Shown: positions 9,383 through 19,152 of the stretch, in pieces
How positions within the stretch are numbered: the stretch's first letter is position 1
Layout: each line of letters starts with the position of its first letter
Origin: Rahnella bruchi
GTDB taxonomy: Bacteria > Pseudomonadota > Gammaproteobacteria > Enterobacterales > Enterobacteriaceae
Direction of reading: 5' to 3'
DNA: 64,000 nucleotides
NCBI RefSeq assembly: GCF_003614975.1
Contig: NZ_QZWI01000001.1
Span: forward strand, 248,001-312,000
Program-made: the position numbers and the translations under genes
Notes under the pieces: generated by a model
What the model saw: the letters and a program-made list of their open reading frames with translations, nothing else
What the model was told of the DNA's origin: nothing
Database searches by the model: none

Positions 9383-12244
9383 TTAAGGTTTGCTGCAGTT
9401 ATCCGGCATTTTCGCCGGCCACTGACGTGCGCTTCCGGCACCGTATAAGACGCTAATACCACATTCCTTATCTACACGTGCCAGAGGCTTGCCCGTTTTA
9501 TCGATCATCATCGACATGGCCGGTGTGGAAACGACGGCCACTCCGCTGTCAAACGGTGATGCGGCGCTAAACACTGGCGCTATCACGAAGTTGCCAAGCG
9601 CATCGACATAACCATAATTACCGTCAGCTTTGGCGAATGCCAGCCCGTCGACAGGCAAACCTAAATCAAGGTAAGAGACGCCATCAGTTGGTTTCCCCTG
9701 CCCGTTAATCCAGGTTTTGGCTCCATCCGCCTTCATCAACACGGCGTGATCACCCACCATCTGACTGGCCTGTCCCTGAACAGTGAGAACCAGTTTACCG
9801 GTATTGTCGACGTAACGCGTCGCAGGCTCATTATCCAGGGGGTCATAGGAGACAGACCAGGCGCTCGCTGGCGGCATATTCCACTGACCTTCTGGCATCG
9901 CTGCCACACGTACACCTTTGTCATCAATCAGTTCATAGCCCGCTGGCGTGGAGCGCAAAGCGCGCCCTTGCACAAAAGCAGAGCCCCGACTTTCACCGAC
10001 AGGCTGAATTTGCCATTCACCTTGGGCAGATAAATAGCCTTGCTGCGGCTGGCGTGATAATTTCACCCAGTCCCCCAGCGCACTGATACGTGTCTGCTGC
10101 TCATGAAGCTGAATATTACCTTTGGCGTCCAGAAGCCACGACTGACCGGCCGCAGACCTGGCCAGAATGCGTCCGTCGCTAAACTGATTTACGGTAAGTC
10201 CGGCTGTAGGTGCAATTCTTGGCTGAGCGTCATTGCCGATGATTTCTGCAAGAACAGCTGATACCGGTTGCTCTTCGGTTGCAGGTTGTGTCAGTAACCA
10301 AAGAGCGGAGTTAATGCGACGGGCATCGGCATACTTCGGCGCAACCACGACTTTACCCTGGCTATCGAGTATCCCCCACAGTCCTTCAGGCGTTTTGAAT
10401 GCGGCCAGACCATCTGAGTATTCGCCCATATCCTGATAAGCCGGTTGCAGCACAGTTTTCTGACTGGTGACGTCGTAAATGCCCCACAACGCCCCCTCAG
10501 CTGCCGTTTCACGATAGCGGAACCAACCATTGCCGAGAGATTCAATCTCAAACACATTCGGCAAATCATAATGCTTACCGGCGTGATCAAGTGCTGTCAG
10601 TTTTCCATTCAGATAATCCAGAGCGTAGCCCTGTACAAAAGGAGAAATATTATCTTCAGTCAGAGAAATAATAACTTTGCCCTGCGCGTCCACCACGCCG
10701 GTGCCATCGGTTGATCTCACAATGAACTGACCGATGCTATTACTGCTGTCAGCAGGTTCAATATCCTGCCATTTGGGATCAAGCTGAAGAGTGCCGTCCG
10801 GGCGCAGGAAACCCGCGCCGTTTTTGCTGCCCGCATCAGCAGGGCGAACCAGTGCCAGTGGCGATGAAGCTGAAGGGGAATTGGTGGGAGCGGTCAGAGG
10901 TTCGATCCTGCTGCCGTTCAGAGTGCTGATACTCTTTTGATTCAGCAAGGCCTTGCCTGTGGCATCAACCACATTCACCACATCACCTTGCTCGCTGCGC
11001 AACCATAAACGATGATCGATAACTTCTGCACTGGAAATTTGACCCAGCCAGCCAACATTCTGGGTGCCACCAATGACTCCGCCAGAAGGAGCAATAATAG
11101 CATTCACCTTTTTCTGCTCCCCCTTGGTCGTTATCAGGAACTCACCGGTATTTTGCTCCCAGGGCTCACTGCCAGCAGGCAGCGAGAGGGCTTGTTTACG
11201 CCCCGGAACATACAAAGTAAGGGAGTCTTTACTGGCAGGATATAAAACATAGTCGCCGGAAACGTGCAGGGCTTTTGCGTCAGTTTCACTGAAACTGGCA
11301 ATCACAGTGGCTGAATTATCCAGCAGTTTGATGCCATCGGCCGTTTTCGCCAGCCAGAAGGCTCCAGTTTCCTCGCTGACAGAAAGATATTTCTGCTCGT
11401 CCTGAACTCCGTCAGTACGGATTAACGTAATGCCGTCTGCTTTTTTTGCCAGTGCGACAGAAGGATTATGAGGATCCAGAGTGATGGACGTGTACTGAGG
11501 TTGAACGCGCCAGGCCAGATTTCCATCCACAATTCCGTAACCTTTGCTGGCATCGACAGCAATGAACAGATCATCGGAGCCGAACGGCTCTACCACTTCC
11601 ATTTTGTCCGTCGCCACATGGCGAACACCGTCTGGCGAAAGCAGTACACTGTTAAACGTCAGGCTGAGCCGGGCGGGAACACCATTACTCAGAACGGCGT
11701 CATCCACCAAATCATCCAGAGCTTTACCGACCTGAACACCTTTGCGGTCAATAATCTGAGACTTTCCGCTCACCTTAACAACGGCCAGACCGGCTTCAGT
11801 AAAGGGTTGTGCGCGGTCAAAGGACGGCTGAATCATCCAGTTTCCGGTCAGATCGATATAGCCCCACTTCCCCTGTTGCATGGCAGCGGCGGCACCGAAG
11901 TGATAATCACCGACCTGCTCAAAAACAGGTTTGATAACAAGCTGTCCCTGATTATCCAAAAAACCCCAACGCTCATCCGTTGCATCAGCTGAGGGTAAAA
12001 GCACAGCTGAGCGACCTTCACGAACGTCGCGGATACATAAATTTTGTGTTAATGGCAACGCCGCACGCAGTTGGGTATCAGCCTGGGAATCGGGCAATGG
12101 TGCCGAACATGTCGGTGCAGATTCAGCCTTTACGGGTTCAGCCGCAATAGCAGAGCCGGTCAGCGTCAATAAGGCCAATGTCCTGCCGGTGCTCAGCGCG
12201 CAGAGAAGTGCCTGGCGTAGCCTTGAAGGTTTGCTGACAATCAT
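9383..12244 (-). CDS. Secreted WG-repeat protein, downstream paralogue
   Basis: A 953-residue protein with a signal peptide (cleavage probably after GSAIAA, about residue 35) and many WG/beta repeats of the form 'WGF-hDxxGxhVhxPxFxxA', for example WGFLDNQGQLVIKP, WGYIDLTGNWMIQP and YGYVDALGNFVIAP. WG repeats form beta-rich solenoids and probably bind ligands or partners in the periplasm or on the surface; no enzyme motif is visible. The extreme C-terminus carries a cysteine pair in 'C-x-I-S-V-x(9)-W-P-A-K-x-P-x-x-C', shared with the upstream paralogue. Its ATG overlaps the upstream stop (TAATG), so the two are translationally coupled. Confidence 0.85.
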   Translation of the reverse strand: MIVSKPSRLRQALLCALSTGRTLALLTLTGSAIAAEPVKAESAPTCSAPLPDSQADTQLRAALPLTQNLCIRDVREGRSAVLLPSADATDERWGFLDNQGQLVIKPVFEQVGDYHFGAAAAMQQGKWGYIDLTGNWMIQPSFDRAQPFTEAGLAVVKVSGKSQIIDRKGVQVGKALDDLVDDAVLSNGVPARLSLTFNSVLLSPDGVRHVATDKMEVVEPFGSDDLFIAVDASKGYGIVDGNLAWRVQPQYTSITLDPHNPSVALAKKADGITLIRTDGVQDEQKYLSVSEETGAFWLAKTADGIKLLDNSATVIASFSETDAKALHVSGDYVLYPASKDSLTLYVPGRKQALSLPAGSEPWEQNTGEFLITTKGEQKKVNAIIAPSGGVIGGTQNVGWLGQISSAEVIDHRLWLRSEQGDVVNVVDATGKALLNQKSISTLNGSRIEPLTAPTNSPSASSPLALVRPADAGSKNGAGFLRPDGTLQLDPKWQDIEPADSSNSIGQFIVRSTDGTGVVDAQGKVIISLTEDNISPFVQGYALDYLNGKLTALDHAGKHYDLPNVFEIESLGNGWFRYRETAAEGALWGIYDVTSQKTVLQPAYQDMGEYSDGLAAFKTPEGLWGILDSQGKVVVAPKYADARRINSALWLLTQPATEEQPVSAVLAEIIGNDAQPRIAPTAGLTVNQFSDGRILARSAAGQSWLLDAKGNIQLHEQQTRISALGDWVKLSRQPQQGYLSAQGEWQIQPVGESRGSAFVQGRALRSTPAGYELIDDKGVRVAAMPEGQWNMPPASAWSVSYDPLDNEPATRYVDNTGKLVLTVQGQASQMVGDHAVLMKADGAKTWINGQGKPTDGVSYLDLGLPVDGLAFAKADGNYGYVDALGNFVIAPVFSAASPFDSGVAVVSTPAMSMMIDKTGKPLARVDKECGISVLYGAGSARQWPAKMPDNCSKP

Positions 12245-15003
12245 TAATTACCCCCGGAACCACAAGCGGGTGCTTTGGCAGGCCAAAGATAAGCACCTTT
12301 CGCATCCACAATGACGCGTTGATTACAACGCACCTGAATTTTTGCCTGAACATTACCGTCGGCATTAAGCAAATTCACGACACCCTTACCGCCAGCCCAG
12401 GCACGCTTCTCACTGAAATCAGTGGCCCAATCAAATTTAGGCAAAATCGCAAAGCGCCCCGTGGTATTGATATATCCCAGCAGGTTGCCGTACGTTGATT
12501 TTTTCACGGCGGTCGCAAAATTGTTGCTCATCGCCCCGACCTGATCGAAGTATGAACCAATCAGCTTTATACCTTGCTGATCGACAAATCCATACTGGCC
12601 TTTCTGATCACGCATAGGAATAACACCTGAGTTGGCTTTGTCAGCCAGCAGGCTGTCAGGCCCGGCGAAACGCTGGATTTCATTTCCATCGTTGTCATAC
12701 AGAACGGTTTCACCGGTTACGTCATCGTTCATGACCAGACGAGCCATTGAATTCAACGGTTGTGCCTGATCAAAGCCCTCTACCGAAGCGCCATGGTCAT
12801 TAATCAGCGTAGTTCGTCCGTCACTGACTGCACGGCTAAGATTCAGAGGTGAGATGAAATTAAATTCCGCGGTGTAAACTGGTTGAATCTGCCAGTCACC
12901 CTGACTGTTAATTGCACCGTAATGAGGTGAGAAACTCAATTTTATCCAGTCACCCTCCACAGAACTCGAAGAAGAGTTAATGGCTTTACTGACCGGGAAA
13001 CGCCCTGCGTTATCAAGTAATGCCACGCCGCCTTCGGAAGGTTGAACCAGCCAATGGTCCTGCCCGACAGCTTGCGGTCTGGCGAGTAAATCCGTCGCGA
13101 GTACTTGTCCGCTTTGGGCGCTGTAGAGACTGTAATGACTGGAAAGCGCTCCGCGCTCTCCCGGCTGATCATTATCAGAAAGGGTGAAAGCGCCCTGACC
13201 GATATATTGGAATTTACCGCTGCGATCCGCATCTGGCGCTATCGCCCAGGTGCCATTCGTATTGAGAACACCCCATCCGTCATCCGCTTTAGCCAGGGCA
13301 TAACCTTCGTTGAAAGCATCGATTTCAGTGAACTCTGGTGCTGCCTTAATGCTTTTGCTCGCGATATCCCATAAGCCCCAGCGCTGCGCTTCTTTTTCAC
13401 CCTCGGTGTAATAAATCAATCCTGATGACAAACGCTGAGCATTTTTCTGAATATCAGCGGGGATCTCGACGACATTGCCATTTCGGTCAATCAGATGCTT
13501 AACATCGACATTGTTGACGTTATCAAAGGCCCAGGTGTAATCACCTTCAAAAGGCGTGATCTGGGTATAAGTCGGCTGAATAACCCACTTGCCTGAAGCA
13601 TCGACAGCACCCACTTTTTTGTTTTGAGTATCGATGATGAGCGGGGCCTGAGACCCGTTGGTTTCTACAGATGCCCATTGTGGATCAGACAAGACATTCC
13701 CCTGCGAGGTGAGAATGGCAGGCGGTTTCGTTGCATCCGCAGGCGTCAGAATTGCCCAGGGAAGATTGTTCGCCGCATCACTGGTTGATTCCGGCAATGT
13801 AGTCACATCATCTGACATCGCCACTGTGTCCAGCGGCCGCAGCTGATAGTCTTTCAGTGCAGTAAGCGTGGTATCATTAAGCAGCGCCACACCATTGTTG
13901 TCATAAATCTGAGCAACTTGTGGTGCCTTACCTTCTGTTTGCATTACCCAGAGATGGTTGCCCTGTTGCAGCACCTGCGGCTTATTAACTTTCAGCGAAA
14001 CAATTTGGTTATCAGCACCGATGATAACGATGCCCTTGCTACCCGTTCCCAGCGTTGCCTTTCCCCAAACCAAAATATTTTCAGTCTGATCAGCAGGAAT
14101 ATCCTGCACTTTTTCCAGTTTGCTGCTGAGTAGCTGTTTATTATTATCGTTGCCCGTCACCAGCCAGCTGCCGGAAGCGAGCGGTCGCACAGATTTGTAT
14201 TGTTCTTTATTTAATGCAACACCCTGACGGTCGACAAACGACCAGAGGTTCTTGGTTTTTACCGCAACGACGTCGCCGTTAAGTTGTGGTTCATCCCGCG
14301 TTTTGAGTACCATCGGGTTTATCGCCCAGTCACCGTTCTCATCGAGATACCCCCAGTAACCTTCTTCTGCTGAATCACGTTTTTTTGCCGGGATCAGCCC
14401 GGATTGTGGCAAATCCAGCGCCATAACATCATCAGGTAAAGACAAAGAACGATCTGTCGATGCATTCCACAACGCAGGTGATACCTGAGTTTGAACATTT
14501 GCCAGTGCCTGACCGCCGGTAAAACCACGGCTATCGAGTGCAACGGCAAACGGCAGCGTTTTAATCACGGCCCCTTTTTTGTCTATCAGTGCCAGACGAT
14601 TATCTGTCACCACCAATGCTGTACCCTGCGCATTGAAATCAGTAGCGCGCGTAAAGCGTGGCTCAATGACCCAATGGCCTTTTTTATCGATATAGCCGAA
14701 CTGTTCGCCCTTTTTAACAGCGGCCAGGTCATTCACAAAGCCCCGCGCTTCGCTGAAATCGGGTTTGATAACCATGTGTCCGGAAGCATCGACGTATCCC
14801 CACTGAGATTCGCGGGACAGGCCGACCTGAACAGGGGAAAGTCCCTGCTGGAAAGGTAACTGACAGTCTTTGGCGGTTTTTGCATTGCCACATGCCCGTA
14901 ATTGCGCGTCATCCGCATGTACCGGCATATTAAAAAAAGCATTCAGAACCAGGGTTAACGCGCTGAAATTTCTGATGTATTTGAATTTTTCGGAGCAATT
15001 CAT
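12244..15003 (-). CDS. Secreted WG-repeat protein, upstream paralogue
   Basis: A 919-residue homologue of the next gene with an N-terminal signal-like stretch (FSALTLVLNAFFNMPVHA, about residues 13-30) and WG repeats throughout (WGYVDASGHMVIKP, FGYIDKKGHWVIEP, WGYLDENGDWAINP and others). A C-terminal 'C-N-Q-R-V-x(9)-W-P-A-K-A-P-A-C' block repeats the cysteine pair seen in its partner and may form a disulfide. It is the first gene of a two-gene operon, probably from an old tandem duplication. The promoter should lie in the AT-rich gap to its right. No function is established. Confidence 0.85.
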   Translation of the reverse strand: MNCSEKFKYIRNFSALTLVLNAFFNMPVHADDAQLRACGNAKTAKDCQLPFQQGLSPVQVGLSRESQWGYVDASGHMVIKPDFSEARGFVNDLAAVKKGEQFGYIDKKGHWVIEPRFTRATDFNAQGTALVVTDNRLALIDKKGAVIKTLPFAVALDSRGFTGGQALANVQTQVSPALWNASTDRSLSLPDDVMALDLPQSGLIPAKKRDSAEEGYWGYLDENGDWAINPMVLKTRDEPQLNGDVVAVKTKNLWSFVDRQGVALNKEQYKSVRPLASGSWLVTGNDNNKQLLSSKLEKVQDIPADQTENILVWGKATLGTGSKGIVIIGADNQIVSLKVNKPQVLQQGNHLWVMQTEGKAPQVAQIYDNNGVALLNDTTLTALKDYQLRPLDTVAMSDDVTTLPESTSDAANNLPWAILTPADATKPPAILTSQGNVLSDPQWASVETNGSQAPLIIDTQNKKVGAVDASGKWVIQPTYTQITPFEGDYTWAFDNVNNVDVKHLIDRNGNVVEIPADIQKNAQRLSSGLIYYTEGEKEAQRWGLWDIASKSIKAAPEFTEIDAFNEGYALAKADDGWGVLNTNGTWAIAPDADRSGKFQYIGQGAFTLSDNDQPGERGALSSHYSLYSAQSGQVLATDLLARPQAVGQDHWLVQPSEGGVALLDNAGRFPVSKAINSSSSSVEGDWIKLSFSPHYGAINSQGDWQIQPVYTAEFNFISPLNLSRAVSDGRTTLINDHGASVEGFDQAQPLNSMARLVMNDDVTGETVLYDNDGNEIQRFAGPDSLLADKANSGVIPMRDQKGQYGFVDQQGIKLIGSYFDQVGAMSNNFATAVKKSTYGNLLGYINTTGRFAILPKFDWATDFSEKRAWAGGKGVVNLLNADGNVQAKIQVRCNQRVIVDAKGAYLWPAKAPACGSGGN

Positions 15004-15520
15004 CCGATGCCCTTATAACTGGATAAAATGGGAAAGTGTAGCGCACGCTTTTTCTTTATCACCCGCAAAATGGGCGTGTGAGACGGTAATAAATCCGATA
15101 ATAATCAATTTCAAGCGCGCGCACATGTTATACGCCTATAGGGTGTCAGCTTGTGAAAGAAAAAGCAGCTAATTTATTACACTGTAACGAATGAATACAC
15201 TTCATCACCGCACCCGAAGGTAAGCTACAGATGATAACATTCGATTATCTACAGCACTTTTCATTAACCTCGTCATTACATTTTGACTTCTTTCCTAAAA
15301 ATAGGATCGTTTTTTCTAACACGCATAAAAATGGTGAATAATTAATCTCTAAAAGATTCTTATAACATTTGATTAAAGTCATTATTCCCCCAGCTTTAGT
15401 CTGGTTTTATAGATTAATGAGCGTTGTGTGACCAATATCACTCCCGGTCTGGGCAGCTTAAAACCTGGCAGTGTTCGGTTACAGCGTATTTCAGGTGCTT
15501 TATCTAATTGGGGAAGAGTC
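15004..15520. other. Divergent intergenic region
   Basis: About 517 bp of AT-rich sequence between the divergent WG-repeat operon and the DUF1883-like gene. It must hold both promoters. I see no gene, terminator or convincing operator in it. The short open frame running into 15428 lacks a ribosome site, whereas the ATG at 15521 has one. Confidence 0.4.
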
Positions 15521-15778
15521 ATGCCTATTGTTCGAGCCAGATTGAGTCTGTTTGGTGGCGACACCGTCGTCATACGTTGTTCAGAAAAATGTCACATACA
15601 TCTGATGTGTGAAAATGAGGTTGAGCGAAAAGGACGTCACTCAGGTTTCGGTGATATTTTGACGGTTAACGATCAGAATACGGCTTATGTCGGGATCCCT
15701 TATAAAGGCGTCTGGGATGTCCTCATTGATTCCAAATGTGACTCTCTGGAGCACTCCATCAGCTATCTCCCTGCCTGA
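15521..15778 (+). CDS. DUF1883-like small protein
   Basis: An 85-residue protein. The ATG at 15521 is chosen because GGGGAAGAG precedes it; longer frames upstream have no such site. The pattern 'FGGDTVVIRC...YVGIPYKGVWDVLID' resembles the DUF1883 family, whose members are small beta-rich proteins with a 'G-D-V-V-x-V' start and 'G-x-W-x-V-x-I-D' end. Function is unknown. Three cysteines are present (in RCSEKC and MCEN), with a fourth near the C-terminus. It is a single gene with no visible partner. Confidence 0.55.
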   Translation: MPIVRARLSLFGGDTVVIRCSEKCHIHLMCENEVERKGRHSGFGDILTVNDQNTAYVGIPYKGVWDVLIDSKCDSLEHSISYLPA

Positions 15779-16148
15779 TCACCCTCTTATCCTTCTTATA
15801 TAAAAACAGCCTTCACCATTTTAGTATTTTTGCTCAGGCGAATGGGAAACCATTTGCCTGATCTTCATACCTCGCAACCCGACAAATTGCTACCCCTGAA
15901 AGTATAGGCAACCGGGAATACTGTCTACGGGCAAAGTGAATTCTTGCGTAACATCGCGTAAGAAACTTTAGCGTATTACATCAGTTACATAGCGTTATTG
16001 AATTGAACATTCCATAAATTTAAGAACCCCCCTTTTTGGCCTGATTAATTGATTGCCAGCAGTGATTTCGCATTGCATTCTGTTGATGTAACGACGTGGC
16101 GCCGGTCAGTTCACCGGATTTATTTCAGGCAAAAACAGATATCTCATA
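15779..16148. other. Intergenic region upstream of the amidohydrolase
   Basis: A 370-bp gap. It contains a short homopolymer block (CCCCCCTTTTT near 16027) and a small GC-rich repeat near 16100, but no gene and no terminator I would defend. The promoter of the amidohydrolase is presumably here. Confidence 0.3.
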
Positions 16149-17327
16149 ATGAATAATAAATCACTTTGCACCATCGCTGACGTAGCTGACCTTGTTCCTG
16201 AGCTGCGTAAAGTTCGCCAACACCTGCACCAACACCCGGAACTCTCCAATGAAGAATCGGCAACCGCTGCCCTCGTCGCTGAAAGATTAGAATCGCTGGG
16301 CTATCTGGTGACGACTGGCGTTGGCGGCTACGGCGTGATCGGTACAATGACGCTGGGCAATGGTTCACGAAGCATTGGTATCCGCGCGGATATGGATGCA
16401 TTGCCGATAACGGAGCAAACGGGTGTGAACTACGCCAGCCAGAATCCAGGAAAAATGCATGCTTGCGGGCATGACGGCCACACCACCATGCTGTTGGGCG
16501 CAGCCGAACAGCTGGCGCGTAGCAAAAACTTCTCTGGCACCGTGCATCTGATTTTCCAGCCAGCAGAAGAAATCGGTTTTAACAGCGGCGCAGAGCGCAT
16601 GCTGGCAGAGCAACTTTTTGAGCGATTCCCGTGCGATGCCGTCTACGGCTTACATAATCATCCGGGATATCCGGTCGGGAAAATGATGTTCCGTTCAGGG
16701 CCGTTTATGGCGGCCTGCGACACCGTTAATATCACTATTCATGGCAAAGGCGGTCATGCGGCTCGCCCTCATATGACTGTCGACCCTATTCTGGTTGCTG
16801 GCAGCCTTGTAGTTGCATTGCAGTCGGTGATTTCACGCAATATTGACCCGAATGAAACCGCGGTAGTCACTATAGGTTCATTGCACTCCGGCCATGCGGC
16901 GAATGTCATCCCGGAAACTGCGCGTCTGGAAATGAGTGTCCGTTCGTTCGATCCGCAAGTGCGCAAAATCCTCGAGCTGAGAATTTGTCAGCTGGTGGAA
17001 AATCATGCAACCGGATATGGCGCGCGGGCCGAAATCGAATATGTGCCCGGATATCCGGTACTTGTGAATCATGATAAGGAAACAGCGTTTGCAGCCGAAG
17101 TCGCAAAAGAGCTGCTGGGTGAAGAGAATGTAATCGATAATCTGCCGCCAATTTCAGGCAGTGAAGATTTTGCTTATTTCCTGCAGAACAAACCGGGCTG
17201 TTTTCTGCGCCTGGGCAACGGTGACAGCACCGTTTTGCATAATCCGGCCTACAACTTTAATGATGAAAGCCTGAGATTCGGCGCTGCTTACTGGACGCGT
17301 CTGGTTGAACGCTATCTGGCAGATTAA
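16149..17327 (+). CDS. M20-family amidohydrolase (hippurate hydrolase-like)
   Basis: A 392-residue cytosolic metallo-amidohydrolase of the M20D group, which removes acyl groups from N-acyl amino acids (hippurate, N-acetyl amino acids, indole-3-acetyl conjugates). Metal-ligand and catalytic motifs are present: RADMDALP, HACGHDGHT, the PAEE pair, and GSEDFAYFL near the C-terminus. Dimerisation-lid residues follow 'GKGGHAARPHMTVDP'. Length is typical (about 390). The substrate cannot be told from the sequence. It is monocistronic, with a weak ribosome site before the ATG. Confidence 0.9.
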   Translation: MNNKSLCTIADVADLVPELRKVRQHLHQHPELSNEESATAALVAERLESLGYLVTTGVGGYGVIGTMTLGNGSRSIGIRADMDALPITEQTGVNYASQNPGKMHACGHDGHTTMLLGAAEQLARSKNFSGTVHLIFQPAEEIGFNSGAERMLAEQLFERFPCDAVYGLHNHPGYPVGKMMFRSGPFMAACDTVNITIHGKGGHAARPHMTVDPILVAGSLVVALQSVISRNIDPNETAVVTIGSLHSGHAANVIPETARLEMSVRSFDPQVRKILELRICQLVENHATGYGARAEIEYVPGYPVLVNHDKETAFAAEVAKELLGEENVIDNLPPISGSEDFAYFLQNKPGCFLRLGNGDSTVLHNPAYNFNDESLRFGAAYWTRLVERYLAD

Positions 17328-17339
17328 AGCTGTAACTGC

Positions 17340-18038
17340 TTAGCGGCAAAAACCAAACCAGCGCATGCCTAAGTGAAAGTGGTTAGCATGCGCTGCATTA
17401 TAATCTGGCCCTATAGAGTTTCCGAAAAACGGGCAACTTTCTGCAAACAAAGTATGGATATACTGCGCCTCAGTCCCTGACTGTGGCCATTGTTTTAGTA
17501 CAGTTAAATGGCGGCCATCTGCCAGCTCAAAACCGGCAATATCAAGTGCTTCAGCAGTCGCATGTTCGCTAAGCCGGGCATCGGGTTTATTATAAACGTT
17601 CCGACAGGCATAACTGCCGAGATGGTCAATTTTCAGCAGCCGTGACCCTAATTCCTGCGAAGCTAAAGGCTTCGCTACCTGCCCGACAAACATCGCGCTG
17701 CTGAGGGCAAGCCGACAACTCGCCAGATAACTCGAACTCAGCGTAACTTCACCAAACCCGCGGACTCGCACAGGATTAATCAGCGGACACTTACCTCCCA
17801 TATCGCCTGCACTGCTGAACTGGATAGCGCCATCTTTTTGAGCACGTTCGAGCGCCGCCAGGCATTCATGAGGATTATTATCCAGCTGCCTTAATTTGTA
17901 GCGGGTTATCAAGTTCGGCGGGTCAGTAATAGCCAGCGGTGTGAAAGGATTATATTCAGAGGGTACATGACGACTTATCCACGGACCGCCGAAATAAACA
18001 GCCACTACAATTAAAATCAAACTTACCCAGTATCGCAT
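17340..18038 (-). CDS. Extensin-like C-terminal domain protein
   Basis: A 232-residue protein with one N-terminal transmembrane anchor or signal (residues 4-20) and a periplasmic extensin-like C-terminal domain. The domain shows HATAEALDIAGFEL, a later aromatic-rich 'FAESCPFFGNSIGPDYNAAHANHFHLGM' region (from about residue 197) and conserved cysteines. The H-x(6)-D and H-x-H pattern resembles LAS-type zinc peptidases that act on peptidoglycan, so a murein-related role is an inference. It is convergent with the amidohydrolase gene (13-bp gap). Confidence 0.8.
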   Translation of the reverse strand: MRYWVSLILIVVAVYFGGPWISRHVPSEYNPFTPLAITDPPNLITRYKLRQLDNNPHECLAALERAQKDGAIQFSSAGDMGGKCPLINPVRVRGFGEVTLSSSYLASCRLALSSAMFVGQVAKPLASQELGSRLLKIDHLGSYACRNVYNKPDARLSEHATAEALDIAGFELADGRHLTVLKQWPQSGTEAQYIHTLFAESCPFFGNSIGPDYNAAHANHFHLGMRWFGFCR

Positions 18039-18343
18039 AATGCTCCTTACACGGTTGTGGCGCAGCAGTCCCTTGATTTTTCGGGAGTAATATCCTGAGT
18101 ATAGTGCCTGAGTAAATAAGAGTCTGACGGGGTTACAAGTCGGGCAATAAACTTACGAAGATTTGACATAAATCGACACTGAGTTTGTTACTTTTATTAC
18201 CGAAGACGAAGTTTTTTCTCCTGTGTCCACTGTGAACTGTCCTTCATAGTGTGTAAGACCCTCGCAATACCCCTTTCAGCCCGCCCCGAGTGGGCTTTTT
18301 TTTGTCTGCCATTTGTCAGTGCAAAGAGACAATCCTCTCCCAG
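18039..18343 (+). other. Intergenic region that may encode a small RNA
   Basis: A 305-bp gap that ends in a plus-strand terminator (18278-18303) although no plus-strand gene ends near it. A TTGACA box lies at 18163-18168 with a poor TGTTAC 17 bp further on. A transcript of about 100 nt between these is possible. I see no ORF. This is a suggestion from signals only. Confidence 0.3.
18278..18303 (+). terminator. Orphan Rho-independent terminator
   Basis: The hairpin AGCCC/GGGCT is followed by an unbroken run of eight or more T on the plus strand. On the minus strand no U-tract follows, so it cannot serve the minus-strand gene at 18344-18562. The nearest plus-strand gene ends about 950 bp upstream, beyond an antisense gene. 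Confidence 0.75.
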
Positions 18344-18562
18344 TTATTCGACCCGCTTAACATCCGGATGGCGTTCACTGGCGGCCTCATGAAATATATC
18401 CCCAAGCCATCCGGGTATTTCATCCTCAGTCATATCATCAGGGATGATGATGTCATAAAGCCTGGAAAATTTTCTTTCTGCCATATCAGCACGGAAGACC
18501 TGCCAACCATCGGAAGTTTTTTTAACTGCGAGGTGGCGACCAAAAACACTATAAATCAGCAT
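18344..18562 (-). CDS. Small conserved protein, possibly DUF7661-like
   Basis: A 72-residue soluble protein beginning MLIYSVFGRHLAVKKT, with a WQVFRAD strand and an acidic C-terminal half (IPDDMTEDEIPGWLGDIFHEAA). I recall similar short proteins grouped as DUF7661, but I am not sure of the family number. No function is known. GGAGTTC lies just before the ATG at 18562. It is the last host gene before attL. Confidence 0.6.
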   Translation of the reverse strand: MLIYSVFGRHLAVKKTSDGWQVFRADMAERKFSRLYDIIIPDDMTEDEIPGWLGDIFHEAASERHPDVKRVE

Positions 18563-18700
18563 AGAACTCCCTCTGCCTAATCAGGCATGTGCCATATTTA
18601 AACATCATAGCCAAAGCGGTGGCCGGAAGTCTAAATGGGTTGCGGTGAGGATAAGAGAGAACGGTGTAATAGGGTGATTTTTGCAAAGATTCAAGATTTA

Positions 18701-18728
18701 AAAAACAGGCAAAAAAAAGACCGAATAC
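18701..18728. repeat. attL core, 28-bp direct repeat
   Basis: A 28-bp sequence beginning AAAAACAGGC and ending GACCGAATAC is repeated exactly at 56742-56769. With one mismatch allowed the match extends five more bases to the left (GATTT). Host genes lie to the left and phage genes to the right, so this is the left attachment junction. On the right the same sequence is the 3' arm and U-tract of the sdsR terminator. Confidence 0.92.
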
Positions 18729-19152
18729 TAATTATTGCACTTTAAATCAGTGTGTTAAGATTGTAATTGGCGACAAAATGGCGATAAGTTACAACTGACA
18801 GGCGCACTTCGATTTTAATCAAAATTAAATGTTGTTGATTTACTTAATGGTTACCAGGCTCACTGCGCGGTCATAGCATCTCACTGTCAACGCGCCTGAC
18901 AGCCATAAGATAAGAAACGGACAATGTTGACACAATGTAGTCGCAACCAATGGATATATGTAACTATATATATTAAGTCTAAATTGACACTTGATATGCA
19001 ACTATGAATAAGGCCTGATAAAAAAAACCCGTCTATTATGATAAGATCGCAAATAAATATGACAGATAACGAAAACAAACTAGCAGCTTATTTTCAATAA
19101 TGATGATTCCCATATCTTTGCGACCGAGTACATTCAATAAGACAGAGGATGA
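18729..19152. other. Phage left arm, non-coding
   Basis: An AT-rich stretch inside the prophage next to attL, with no ORF I would defend. It should carry one of the integrase arm regions; ACAATGT occurs twice close together near 18921-18939. The run of A/C at about 19020-19032 precedes no hairpin strong enough to call. Confidence 0.35.

Noticed and set aside
11468-11992. 174-codon plus-strand frame inside the WG-repeat gene
   Set aside because: Antisense to a protein with clear WG repeats; the length reflects low stop density on that strand only.
18887-19078. 63-codon minus-strand frame near attL
   Set aside because: Hydrophobic low-complexity translation in AT-rich DNA, no ribosome site, likely non-coding arm region.
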